The translations under genes and the position numbers were made by a program. Shown piece after piece: positions 54,701 to 64,000 of a DNA stretch of 64,000 bases (position 1 is its first letter; every line of letters begins with the position of its first letter). A model generated the notes under the pieces. It saw only the letters and a list, made by a program, of their open reading frames with translations. It was not told the origin of the DNA and made no database searches. Source of the DNA: Liolophura sinensis (lineage: Eukaryota; Mollusca; Polyplacophora; Chitonida; Chitonidae). The DNA is taken from contig NC_088301.1 in NCBI RefSeq assembly GCF_032854445.1, positions 28,196,402 to 28,260,401 on the forward strand. The letters run 5' to 3'.

Positions 54701-57700
54701 AGCAACCTGCGGATGGTCGTGGGTTTCCCCCGGGCTGTACCCGGTTTCCACCCACCATAATGCTGGCCACCGTCGTATAAGTGAAATATTCTGGAGTACG
54801 GCGTAAAACACCATTCAAATAAATAAATAAATACTCTTGAGTCAGACCCATGCAGATAAATGCGGATTACGATGAAATGCAACCGTTTTGGGATTTAATT
54901 TCAGTGTACAGAAAATTAAGTGCATGTTACGCCCTTTGTGTAATTACTATGGGGATAATGTAATTAAAAGCGTCTGGTTTCCTTGAACACAGGCATCACT
55001 GGGTAAATTAAATAGTAGGCGAAGTACCCATATTGTGGATCAGGCCACCAACCGGTAAAACAGAATGCAAAGTCATCCTGTTGCAAAGCTCAGGTCACAA
55101 TAATCCGTAAAAAATAACACGATATCTCGTTTCAGAGGATATTCTTTACACTTACTTAAGATCTGGCTATTTGCCAGACAAATACCATCATGTTCAAGAT
55201 AAAGGAAACGGTTTGGCGAGGACAGGCAAGGAATATGGCAGTGTAGAGAAATTCAGCTGAGCACAATTTGCTTTAAGGATTGTTTAATATCATTCATAGG
55301 AAACACACCCATAAATTACAAAGTACGATGAAATCTATGGAAGTATACTTACTGTCTTCACAAGTTCCCCCTCCAAATGGATACTTGCAGTCACATTTGC
55401 ATGTGTCAGTGTTCAGAGTTCCACGGTTTGAACACCGGACACCTGGGCATGGATTTGTGAGTTGAAACGACAGACGTAATTGTTTGCCTTAGGTAAGTAA
55501 ATCTGGGTTGCACATAAACATGTAAAACCTTAACACAGAATTTTAACAGTGTATACTGTGACTTCCTGTGGCAGAATTTTAAAAGTGTATACTTTGTCTT
55601 CCTGTAGCAGAATTTTAACAGTGCATACTATGTCTTCCCGTGGCAGGATTTTAACAGTGTATACTGTGTCTTCCTGTGGCAGGATTTTAACAGTGTATAC
55701 TGTGTCTTCCTGTGGCAGATTTTTAACAGTGTATACTGTGTCTTCCTGTGGCAGGATTTTAACAGTGTATACTGTGTCTTCCTGTGGCAGATTTTTAACA
55801 GTGTATACTGTGTCTTCCTGTGGCAGGATTTTAACAGTGTATACTGTGTCTTCCTGTGGCAGGATTTTAACAGTGTACACTGTGTCTTCATGCTAGGCAG
55901 GGCGAGTCTTTGACTCCAAAATGCTGCCGCCAATGAAGTATTCCGCCGACCACAATCCTCCCAGTCACATTACACTGAAACGGGGCCAACATGTCATGTT
56001 TCCTTGTTCTAACCTCTCAGTGCTGAGCGCCAAGTGAGGCAGCAACAAATGCCATTTTCAAAGTCTTTGGTATGACCCGCATACTCTAACCATTATTTCC
56101 AGTGTATTTTGTGTTCAGGTAGAACACAAGTAATGTAAAGCTATAACAGAAAACGATGCGTTTTTACTGCAATCTGGACCGCCTTATCTAGCCCGTTAAC
56201 CATTTCTAAGAGCCATAGAATAGGCCTTCCATATTATTACACAAGAAATAAGTACTGTGCATCGTGGTGTGGAAAGCAAACACTGGTAATCCTTGCCCGG
56301 AAGCTAACAAAACTATGATCTAGAGAAGAAATGGACGCGTTAGATGGATACCCTAGGAGAAATACAAATCGCTCACGCTGAAATTTAGACAGTTATATGA
56401 AATATTAGTCTACAGATATGCACTAAATTCTACGCGTGATTATTTTGTGTATTAAATCCACAAACGACCATTTCAATGGAAGTTTTCAATTTTTGCCCTG
56501 ATCTCGATGGTCATGATGTGCACCTTGTTTACATGCAATTATGAGTTTAATTGATAAAATAATGGCTTAGGAAGGCCTCAGGTTAATTTACCTCATTTTA
56601 GGGTTTTATTCTAACTGTTTATGTAAATGCTTGAATAGTGTCAACTTATACACATCATATAGTACTATGTATATCTTGAGCAGAATTAGTTAAGAAAATG
56701 CAATGATGGAAATGATTAGTGCTTAGCGTGACTCGTTTTAGAATTTTAACTCTTTCACTGTACTAAAATGAAGAACAAAGACTAATTTCCTAAATGAATA
56801 TTGTGACAATGCCTAGATTATTGAAATTTAAAACCCGGGGCCCCAAGACCTTAACGTTTGAAAATATTTTGAACTAGGTACAAACCGCAACTGTTTACTT
56901 ACCAGTCAAACACTTGTCTCCAGTAAAAGGAAATTTTCAGGAACACGTACACGTATCTATGTTGATGGTGCCGCCATTAAAGCAAAACCTGTCTCCACAG
57001 TCTTTTGAAAAGCAATAAAGCCAAAGTTCAGATGTGTGTATAAAATGCATGGATGTAAATAAATAATGATTTAATACTGAAAGATATCACTTTTTATGAT
57101 ATGAAGATGTCTAAAGCTGGAAAAATACTTTAAATGTCATCAAACTTACCACAAAGTTCGTTCTTACAGCTAGTTGGGCAATCGGCGCACGAAGAACCGC
57201 TTTTGTATGGTTTAGGGATGTTAGACTGACTGAAAGAAAAAAAACCACATGTTATTTATGCTTAACTCGGTTGAACAATTTCTGATTTGTCGGGCGTAAA
57301 TTGCTAAACGGCTTAGTTCAGCAGTTATGTATGACCAAATGTATAAACTTCATGACAAAGCGAGTTGCACCAGGCCAAAGAGTGGCTGTGCAATAACTGA
57401 TATGGTCAGTTGGCACACTTGATGGAAGTTTCACTTGTTATCATATAATAGCCCAAATATAAATACTTCCCTAACTAATTTCTGTCGATAGACAACTTAG
57501 AATCCGTGAATGGCAGTCAGTCAATACGAAAAAACGATGGACGGTGTCAGCAAATATCAAGAACTCGCGGTGGTTGTCAACAATTGATAAAGAACTCTTG
57601 GTGATTGTCAACAAACACCCATATTCCATGGAAGGTTGTCAGCAAACACCAAGAACTTTTGGTGGTTGTCAACAAACACCGAGAATCCATGGAAGGTGTC

Positions 57701-58533
57701 AGCAAATACCAAGAACTCTTGGTGATTGTCAACAAACACCCAGAATCCATGGAAGGTTGTCAGGAAACACCAAAAACTCTTGGTGATTGTCAACAAACAC
57801 CCAGAATCCATGGAAGGTTGTCAGCAAACACCAAAAACTCTTGGTGATTGTCAACAAACACCCAGAATCCATGGAAGGTTGTCAGCAAACACCAAGAACT
57901 CTTGGTGGTTGTCAACAAACACCCAGAATCCATGGAGAGGTTGTCAGCAAATACCAAGAACTCTTGGTGGTTGTCAACAAACACCCAGAATCCATGGAAG
58001 GTTGTCAGCAAATACCAAGAACACTTGGTGGTTGTCAACAAACACCCAGAATCCATGGAAGGTTGTCAGCAAATACCAAGAACTCTTGGTGGCTGTCAAC
58101 AAACACCCAGAATCCATGGAAGGTTGTCAGCAAATACCAAGAACACTTGGTGGTTGTCAATAAACACCGAGAATCCATGGCAGGTTGTCAGCAAACACCA
58201 AGAACTCTTGGTGGTTGTCAACAAACACCCAGAATCCATGGAAGGTTGTCAGCAAATACCAAGAACTCTTGGTGGTTGTCAACAAGCACCCAGAATATAT
58301 AAGAATTGTCAACACATATAAAGAATCCATGGAATGCTGTCAACAAACACAAATTACTTGAACCATTGTCAATCAAAGTTTTGTAACCTATACCGACATG
58401 TGTAAACTGTGTTCCTTCTAAACACCGGTCAGGTTTCTTACCCAGTTATGTAGTTGCAGATGTAGAATTTCTTGCCATCGTTAATACACTGAGCATAGTC
58501 ACAACCAACGAGCATCACCGTCGCTGTGACCAC
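51682..58533 (-). CDS. CAP/SCP-family secreted protein with EGF-like and ShKT modules (partial, six exons)
   Basis: Extracellular cysteine-rich (CRISP/SCP/TAPS) protein. Reading right to left on the minus strand: the end of a CAP domain (VGCDYAQC then FYICNYITGQ), the CAP tail (PYKSGSSCADCPTSCKNELC), EGF-like exon 1, EGF-like exon 2, a ShKT-like six-Cys module, EGF-like exon 3. The modules are mostly phase 1-1, as expected for shuffled domains. The N-terminal CAP exons with the signal peptide, and the 3' end beyond 51682, were not found. EGF exon 1 has an in-frame TGA, so the gene may be dead or the base wrong. Introns hold a 61-bp array and a 36-bp array. Function is unknown; CAP proteins occur in defence, reproduction and venoms, and nothing here decides among them. 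Confidence 0.8.
52036..52198 (+). mobile_element. SINE, main family, 5' truncated
   Basis: TCTACCAGCAACCTGCGCTG, TGGTCGTGGGTTTCCCCCTG, ATATCAAATAAATAAATAAA. It lies in the CAP gene intron. Confidence 0.88.
53686..53718 (+). mobile_element. SINE tail fragment
   Basis: Only AAAACACCAATCAAATAAAT and a few tail bases remain. Confidence 0.6.
53758..53878 (-). CDS. ShKT-like module exon
   Basis: Minus-strand acceptor CACTCCAG, phase 1 in. It reads VCQPKLDPPLCKSQWPPSYC then FNIPFDCPVMCGLCPR. The six-cysteine spacing and CP.MCGLC ending fit the ShKT/SXC fold. The donor is either CGTAG|GTTACT (used here, phase 2, fits the next exon) or GTAGGT four bases earlier (phase 1). ShKT modules often follow CAP domains, which supports one gene. 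Confidence 0.78.
54027..54122 (+). repeat. 24-bp minisatellite, 4 units
   Basis: Unit GGTCCCATATAACTGGTGAA plus ATCC. It resembles GGTCACACGTAACCGGTGAA of the dispersed repeat at 13.2/48.7 kb (21 of 26 bases over the aligned stretch). Confidence 0.9.
54350..54513 (+). mobile_element. SINE, main family, 5' truncated
   Basis: CCGGCCGTACGTGAAAAG, GAATGGTCATGGGTTTCCCC, GTAAAACACCAATCAAATAA. It lies just upstream of the full copy at 54.57 kb. Confidence 0.9.
54565..54830 (+). mobile_element. Full-length SINE with 13-bp target-site duplication
   Basis: A box TGGCTCAGTCGG, B box GTGAGTTAAAGTCC (one change from consensus), full central domain, (AAAT)n tail. ATACTCTTGAGTC occurs at 54552-54564 and again, perfectly, at 54831-54843, so the insertion looks recent. 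Confidence 0.95.
55353..55442 (-). CDS. EGF-like exon 2
   Basis: Minus-strand donor GACA|GTAAGT, phase 1 out. It reads GVRCSNRGTLNTDTCKCDCK then YPFGGGTCED. The near acceptor (CCCAG before GTGTCC) drops the first Cys. An acceptor about 48 bases further upstream (CTAAG) is also in phase and would include PCPGVRC, so the 5' edge is uncertain. Confidence 0.75.
55540..55890 (+). repeat. 36-bp minisatellite, about 10 units
   Basis: Unit ATTTTAACAGTGTATACTGT plus GTCTTCCTGTGGCAGG. As 36 is divisible by three, long repetitive open frames appear on both strands (for example TVKILPQEDTVY). It lies in a CAP gene intron and is not coding. Confidence 0.95.
56570..56720 (+). repeat. Dispersed repeat copy (non-SINE family), 3' part
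   Basis: TTTACCTCATTTTAGGGTTT, TAACTGTTTATGTAAATGCT and AGCAGAATTAGTTAAGAAAA correspond to the middle and end of the copies at 13.2 and 48.7 kb. Confidence 0.5.
56903..57001 (-). pseudogene. EGF-like exon 1 with an in-frame stop at a cysteine position
   Basis: Minus-strand acceptor TTTTCAAAAG, donor ACTG|GTAAGT, 99 nt, phase 1-1. It reads DCGDRFCFNGGTINIDTCTC then Ser, TGA (plus 56937-56939), KFPFTGDKCLT. In the two sister exons this position is Cys in a C.C.C pattern. A single change from TGC or TGT to TGA explains it. Exon recognition is good; functional status is unclear. Confidence 0.75.
57150..57229 (-). CDS. CAP domain C-terminal exon
   Basis: Minus-strand acceptor TTCTTTCAG, donor TTTGTG|GTAAGT, phase 2 in and 1 out. 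It reads QSNIPKPYKSGSSCADCPTS then CKNELC. The PYK.G..C..CP..C motif is the standard end of an SCP/CAP domain. Confidence 0.88.
57540..58340 (+). repeat. 61-bp dimeric satellite, about 12 units
   Basis: Each unit is two related ~30-bp halves: GTCAACAAACACCCAGAATC/CATGGAAGGTT and GTCAGCAAATACCAAGAACT/CTTGGTGGTT. The second half holds the inverted repeat CCAAGA-AC-TCTTGG. Open frames up to 171 codons here are by-products. It lies in the intron between the two CAP exons. Confidence 0.97.
58442..58533 (-). CDS. CAP domain exon (CAP signature region)
   Basis: Minus-strand acceptor TTTTCAG, donor CTGG|GTAAGA, phase 0 in and 2 out. It reads VVTATVMLVGCDYAQCINDG then KKFYICNYITG. This matches the QVVWA.T..vGC and vCnY.pgG motifs of CAP proteins, except that the usual Trp after VV is Thr. 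Confidence 0.82.
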
Positions 58534-59426
58534 CTGAAAACAACAGCCAGAAAATTATGTGATGGAGTTAAACAATCTGAAGGGATAAGTCAATTCATAC
58601 GCTGAGGTCCATTAAACGTGCATTGAATTCACTTTAAATCGTGCGTAGTGATTTAAACAAGTATGAATGTTACGTTTCAGAGTGCATCTATTTTTGATAA
58701 CTTGCATTCAGTTAACTTTTATTACATTTACGAAATTTGGGATGGTACAAATTACTAGATTCTAATTATATAAATGGAGAAAATCTAAGAAATTTCGACA
58801 TTGGGTAAGTTTGGCTCAGTTTGCGCCCGGTTATTACCCGATTACATTCAATCTTTATTATTCATTCATTCATTATTATTCTCTGTCCCTTATTTGGGTA
58901 TTGATAAACTTACACAGTTTGAATACAAAAAATTGACCAAATGGAGACAAAATACAATTCAACAAGGAAGGTCAGCAAGGAAAATGATACTTAAAACCTA
59001 GACAAGATATGAATAACATATTGTGCTTACCTTCTCACAATCCCTATGTTTTTATTTACAAACAAGCTATTTTAAACCGTGTGGTCGTTTGTAAAAAATA
59101 TTGCGAGAATTTTTCGTTCCTTTTTTCACTGAAGAAGTTACACTCAAAAGGTATAACGCCTTTCGTCACCTTTCGCGGCTTTTGCATTTATCACAAATTC
59201 ATTGACACAAGTCTACGTTTGTCCATCTGCCAACTTCCACAGGTAGTAAATGATTTGACGTTGGAAAGCAAAGTAAAGAATGTGAAGGTTGGTCAGATAA
59301 GACGCAAATGTATTTTCATAGCTCGAGTTTGGCCTTGATTTCCTGGTAAAAGCGACCTTTGGGGAACTTTCTAATATCTTCTGACCATTTTTAAATAAAT
59401 TGATCGCGTAACCGTCGGTTAGCACA

Positions 59427-60915
59427 CTATATCAGCCATTTGCTATTGGGGAATATTTGAAAAGTCCAAACATTAAATAGTCCAAAATTGTCCAAGAATA
59501 ATTCATCTTGCTTTAGCCAGGTGTATTTAGTTGGGTGTTGCAGTAATCTTCGATACAGGGTACAGCTTGATTTCGTTTGGTTTGAAACTAATATTTTAGC
59601 CCAGTAGCCGATCACACGAGTTTTGATAGTTACGTCGATTAGATATCTACCCAATTCACCATATGTTATATAATTAGCAGTAGATTTTCTCAGTCTCAGT
59701 GAAAGTTTCAGAAATTTTAGTTCAGCTGTAACAATGCAGTTTATGAAAATTCCTAAGTACTTAAAATGGTTTAAGACATCGGTTCTTTCGTCCCCAATGC
59801 TGAATTGGTGAGCAGTATTTTTTCTACACCCAAATATTACTACCTTTGTCTTTTCCTGCTTTCTTTTTTTCAGGTTCCCATTTCTGACAATATTGTAAGT
59901 ATACATCAAATGCTGATTGGAGATCTTGAGCAGAATGCGCATGATAACAGTGTCATCTGCACAGAGCAGGGCAAATAATTCCACGAAGACAAGATCATTT
60001 TCAGCCAACCCAATATCTACCCCATTACAGCGAGAATTTTCCATACATTTTTCAAGGTCATTCACATATAGAGCAAAAAGTAGTGAATATAGACTTTCAT
60101 CTTGGCTGACTCCTATTTCACATGGGATTATTCTTGACAATTTGTGTCCAACTTTTTACACATGATTTAATTCCATTATACACCATTTATACGATTCGAA
60201 GAAATTTTCCATCCACCCCATACCTAATAATTTTTCGTCCAAAAATATTGCCTATCTATTGTATCAAACGTTTCACTTAAATCGACAAAAGCTCAAAACA
60301 GTTTCTTTTTTCTTAGTTTCATAAGTTCAGCCATACCATAAGGATTAAACTATATGATCCAATGCGGAATAATCCTTGCGGAAACCCACTACGTTCATTA
60401 AGGAACACTATCAACCTGCCTGCCATTTAGCATGGATGTAAACGATTTCCCCAAACAGCTCAGCAAAGTTATTGGTCTGTAATCAACTGGGTCATTTATA
60501 TCCCCCTTATTTTTGTAGATAGGTTTTATCATTCCAGATAACCAGGTTTCCAGTAAAAGGCCAGACTGGAAAATAATGTCTATGAAAAATAAAATATATA
60601 TATGAAAAAGTCTACATATATAAAAGGCATAATGTTAAAGGATGGAAAAATATATTTATTTACAACATGGTCGATTCCAACAGCCTTATTATTTTTGAGT
60701 TTATTAACTGCTATGTGGATTTCATCCATGGTGAAATATTTATTTAAGACATCAGTGTTCAAGGACAGATCAGAACTGCATGCATTTGGAGAAAAAAACT
60801 CCTCAATATGGTCGTCAGCATTACTAGAATTACACTTTTCAAGGAAAGTGCAGTTAGTATCCAAAGATATGGGAAGAGTTGTTTTTGTTTTCTTCAGTTT
60901 GCTAACATATTTCAA
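59427..60915 (-). pseudogene. LINE ORF2 reverse transcriptase remnant
   Basis: Successive blocks: FTMDEIHIAVNKLKNNKAVG IDH, TWLSGMIKPIYKNKGD, DPVDYRPITLLSCLGKSF, GVSQDESLYSLLFALYVNDL, LLCADDTVI, HFKYLGIFI. These are reverse transcriptase motifs in correct order over several frames with stops. YADD is CADD. Not functional as given. Confidence 0.85.
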
Positions 60916-60999
60916 ATATTCTTTTGTATTTGATTTCTTTTAGTTTTTTTGATATCATCTTTACATTTTTTGAGGTAGATTTATATATTGTTAAATTCA

Positions 61000-61888
61000 C
61001 ACATATTTGGTAATTTTTGTCCATAATAGTCTTGTTTACGATTGTCTCGACCAGCTCTCACGCGAAGTACATTTAAATCATACAATTTCAAAGGTTCACT
61101 CATATGCTGATGTAAATCAAAGTTGTCATATTTGTCAAAAATGTCATCCGCCAGACAAAAGTCTTCATAGGCAATAGTATGGGCATTAAAGTCGCCAATT
61201 AAAAAACACCATCATATAGATTTATTTATTTATTTATTTATTTATTTGATTGGTGTTTTACGCCGTACTCAAGAATATTTCACTTTTACGACGGCGTCCA
61301 GCATTATGGTGGGAGGAAACCGGGCAAAGCCCGGTGGAAACCCACGACCATCCGCAGGTTGCTGGAAGACCTTCCCACATACGGTGGCCATCAGATAGAG
61401 CTAATTTTATTAAACATTTCATTTTCGATGATATCTAAACTGTCTAAAAGAGCGTATTTCGAACTTTCGGATGGGTTGTAAATAACATCGATGAAAACAT
61501 GATTTGAACTGTTAAAGAGCATCAATCGAATTTTTAACCAAAACAATAATTCAGAATATATGTCACAAACACTGATAAAGGCAGTTAATTCTCCGATAAA
61601 TATAGCCATTCCTCCGGAAGGAACGCAGGATGGCAATTTTCTGATGTTAAATTGACACTGAAATCCTGGCAGTGATAACTCATCATTGTTATCGGTTTGT
61701 GTTAACACAAACGAAACTATATCATAAGCAGAGGTAAAGAAAAATAAACTCAGGGTCACTTCATTTGGTCCGAAGTCCATATAATATATATGTTTATCTT
61801 TATATTCAGCACAAGAATACATGTGGGGTGTTTTCCATTGTATTTGCCATCTATACCTGGACTGTAACACTGGCAGAGCTGCGACCAC
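61000..61888 (-). pseudogene. LINE ORF2 endonuclease remnant, split by a SINE
   Basis: First part (61391-61888): YDIVSFVLTQTDNNDELSLP then PSGGMAIFIGE, the APE-endonuclease T.t and GG.aiy blocks with the catalytic Glu replaced. Second part (about 61000-61210): WCFLIGDFNAHTIAYEDF, the GDFNA block. A SINE lies between them. Confidence 0.75.
61221..61387 (-). mobile_element. SINE inserted in the LINE endonuclease, with target-site duplication
   Basis: Minus-strand SINE lacking the tRNA head. It is flanked by CCATCATATAGA (61209-61220) and CCATCAGATAGA (61388-61399), one mismatch in 12. Confidence 0.92.
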
Positions 61889-62099
61889 TGGTCACAGTGG
61901 AGTGACCAAGTCCAAGGGACTGGTAATCACTGTTATTCACGACAAGTTGAAGTAGGTCATCTGCGGTTTTCCAGATTCACGAGTTTAGAATCAGATGTCC
62001 AGCCTGGTACTGTCTTCAAATTGCAGAAAATTTTCCCTTCGTAAACGGATACGCGATCCACTTGATCAAACTGTTAGCCATGTATAGCAAATTTTGCTT

Positions 62100-62390
62100 C
62101 TAAGCGGTGTCAGGTCCTCGTTCAGGGAAAACATCTTGATATTTTGTGTTTTCGGCAGTTCTGAGAAGCTTTCTCTTTTTCATTATTTTGTCTTTACTCC
62201 GTCTGGATACAAATTTAACCAGTACCGGGCGGGGTATCTCACTGCACCTTTTCTCATTACTGTGCACGATTGAGGCATCATTTGTACACACATTTTCACC
62301 AATAGACTTGAATAAATCAATCACCTACTGTTCAATAATCTCATCAGCAGCTTCTGGTGAATCGCTCATCCGTACCGTCTCTTTGTGAGA
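62100..62390 (-). pseudogene. LINE ORF1 remnant
   Basis: It reads SDSPEAADEIIEQ, a stop, then VIDLFKSIGENVC and RPVLVKFVSRRSKDKIMKKR followed by KLLRTAEN. The motif (hydrophobic-VKF-basic run-KKRKL) is typical of the RNA-binding C-terminal part of LINE ORF1 proteins. Confidence 0.6.
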
Positions 62391-62400
62391 GTATTGCACC

Positions 62401-64000
62401 AATTAAGGAGGAAAGTTTGCATTTTGACAGGCAAGGGAAGTCACTTACTTTTATTAGTTTGTTGGAACTTCGGACGGGTAGTAGAGATCGCATATTTCAC
62501 GAGACCAAAGCAACAAAGGCGGCCAAGACTGGGTGATCATCTAACTTGGACACCGAAACCAAAGACGGTACCTGAATTACACAGTGGTTTCATTGATTGT
62601 CAACAATCATTCGTTTTCATGAAATCGCCGCTTTAGCGACTAACGTCTTTCGAATTTTTCTAACCATTAAAATTCACCTTAATTAAAACGTATGCATATG
62701 TATAGTTTGTAAGACTATGTATTTCATTATTATATTAGCGATATTGATGTGGTCTTATATAAAGCTCTTAGATGTTATCCATTACACATGGTGTCTTGAC
62801 AAACTACATAGGTTTACCACACACATTTACTTCGGTTTATGTTCAAATAAACCCAATATCGTAACTTTTCGAACAGAGTTTATAGGTACCCAATAAGTTA
62901 ACCTACGTTAGCTTGAAAGAATGCTGCAAATTTCTGTGTTATATACTTTTCAAACACCTTTTATCAGCAGAGCTTGATCTATTGAGAAACTCAAAGAAAA
63001 TGATATTTCTCAATTTCTCTGAACAAATACCACAGGCCAAAAATACAATCCCCAGCAATGTACTGTGCACCGCTTTAGGTAAATAATTTTGTGCAGATAC
63101 TTGAAAAAGCTCATTTAGAAGCTTTATTAGATACTTATTGACTATTGTAGATAACAAATTTTGCTTGAAAAAATAAATTCAGTAGCGCGTAAAATTTAAT
63201 CGTTATGCTGAAAATGGAAACACGTTTATCTTTAGTTGTTTTAAATACTTGGGATAAAGGGCGTTATGCCCCACGCGGTGTTGATGTTGAAAAGTGTCGG
63301 TACGGAAGAAAATATAGTACGGTATGATGATTGCCTTCCCCGCCTCCATAGAGCGGCGTAACAGAAGCAAACGAGGAATACCAAATAGTCCAGATCGTAG
63401 AGAGCTGGGCTACGGACATAAAGATCCGGTTTCAAATCTCGATGATTTAAACGGCCAATGTTAAATGGAATCTGTGAAATTAGTATGCATCACTTAAACA
63501 ACCTGTAGGTCATTTGAACACCTGATATACCTCACTTGAACACCGATATGCATCATCTGAACACTCGGTACGTCACTTGAACACCTACCATCCGCTAGCG
63601 AACCGGTGGGAACGTACGTATGAATGACCCTCGGCAAACAATGGAGCCAGTGTGTAATCACAGGTATGAGGTGGTTCACCATCTGGTATGCAATGCTCAA
63701 TTGCAAACTGTTCTAGGGGTTATATATTCTTACCGCTGTTTGTCTTTATTCTTACAGCTATAATTGTAATAGACATTATTCTATTTTTGATAAAATATGC
63801 ATAGTCCCTCGATTGATTTTTCTATTTCCAATATGCCCTTTTGTTTTCTGTACAAATCAGGAAACAGGTATCTCCTTTACGCTACATTTTGATTTTGATG
63901 GTTTACTTTCTAACGGAAGAGTTCCCTAGTTCAACAGCCATGGATGTTTATGTTTTTATAGTGTTTCTTTAGTGTTTACAGCATGAGATTTTGAGTTTAT
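62401..64000. other. No supported gene
   Basis: AT-rich sequence beyond the LINE. A short degenerate repeat of GTATATCACTTGAACACC type runs around 63480-63590 (ACTTGAACACC four or five times). No exon of the CAP gene recognised. Confidence 0.5.

Larger units (their letters stand above)
58960..62400 (-). mobile_element. Degraded non-LTR retrotransposon (LINE, CR1/L2-like)
   Basis: Minus strand, read from right to left: an ORF1-type C-terminus (RPVLVKFVSRRSKDKIMKKR, about 62.1-62.3 kb), an APE-type endonuclease, reverse transcriptase (59.4-60.9 kb) and an ORF2 C-terminal tail (to about 59.0 kb). Many stops and frameshifts; the catalytic box reads CADDT instead of YADD. A SINE interrupts the endonuclease. 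The clade assignment is from general resemblance. It sits where the missing 5' exons of the CAP gene would be expected. Confidence 0.85.

Noticed and set aside
55530-55933. ORFs of ~100-116 codons on both strands with 12-residue repeats
   Set aside because: By-product of a 36-bp minisatellite, which keeps frame by length. It lies in an intron of the CAP gene with no start or splice support.
57544-58321. Several overlapping plus-strand ORFs of 80-171 codons and minus-strand ORFs
   Set aside because: They are the three frames of the 61-bp satellite; the unit has no stop in any of them, and the peptides are just the repeat translated.

Overview
This is a window of an animal nuclear genome, AT-rich and intron-rich. 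Short exons are bounded by GT..AG sites, there are no bacterial operons, and a tRNA-headed SINE family with (AAAT)n tails occurs at about 18 places. The SINE type and the gene content point to a lophotrochozoan, most likely a mollusc or less likely a brachiopod. That is an inference from remembered family resemblance, not a database result. I rebuilt gene models by hand from splice sites, codon phase and protein motifs.

Three genes can be supported. (1) About 3.0-31.5 kb, + strand: a TRPA1-type ion channel in 26 exons. It has an N-terminal ankyrin domain, the linker carrying the electrophile-sensing Cys/Lys positions, S1-S6 with the pore, the TRP-like helix and a C-terminal coiled coil, about 1,180 codons. 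Most exons join in perfect phase. Exons 7-9 (15.1-16.7 kb) carry four small indels, so the sequence as given cannot be translated straight through. (2) About 41.9-50.1 kb, + strand: CLN3 (battenin), 14 exons all in phase, only the 5' start exon not found. (3) About 51.7-58.5 kb, - strand: part of a secreted CAP/SCP-family gene ending in EGF-like and ShKT cysteine modules. One EGF exon has an in-frame stop where a cysteine is expected. The start of this gene is not visible.

Repeats dominate the rest. There is a degraded non-LTR retrotransposon (about 59.0-62.4 kb, -) with a SINE inserted in its endonuclease region, flanked by a target-site duplication. Minisatellites lie at 8.7, 9.3-11.0 (55 bp, about 30 copies), 15.3, 26.9, 27.5-29.1, 33.2-34.2 (61 bp, 17 copies), 45.4-45.6, 54.0, 55.5 (36 bp) and 57.5-58.3 kb (61 bp).

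The most unusual signal is that two arrays, in two different genes (TRPA1 exon 22 and CLN3 exon 7), are tandem copies of an exon's 3' end together with its 5' splice site. A third array, at 33.2-34.2 kb, carries a near-consensus 5' splice site on the - strand in almost every unit. The arrays therefore lay out rows of decoy or alternative donors. In TRPA1, using any donor beyond the first brings in a stop codon five codons after the S6 segment.

The stretches 1-3.0, 31.5-33.2, 35.1-41.7 and 62.4-64 kb hold no gene I can support.
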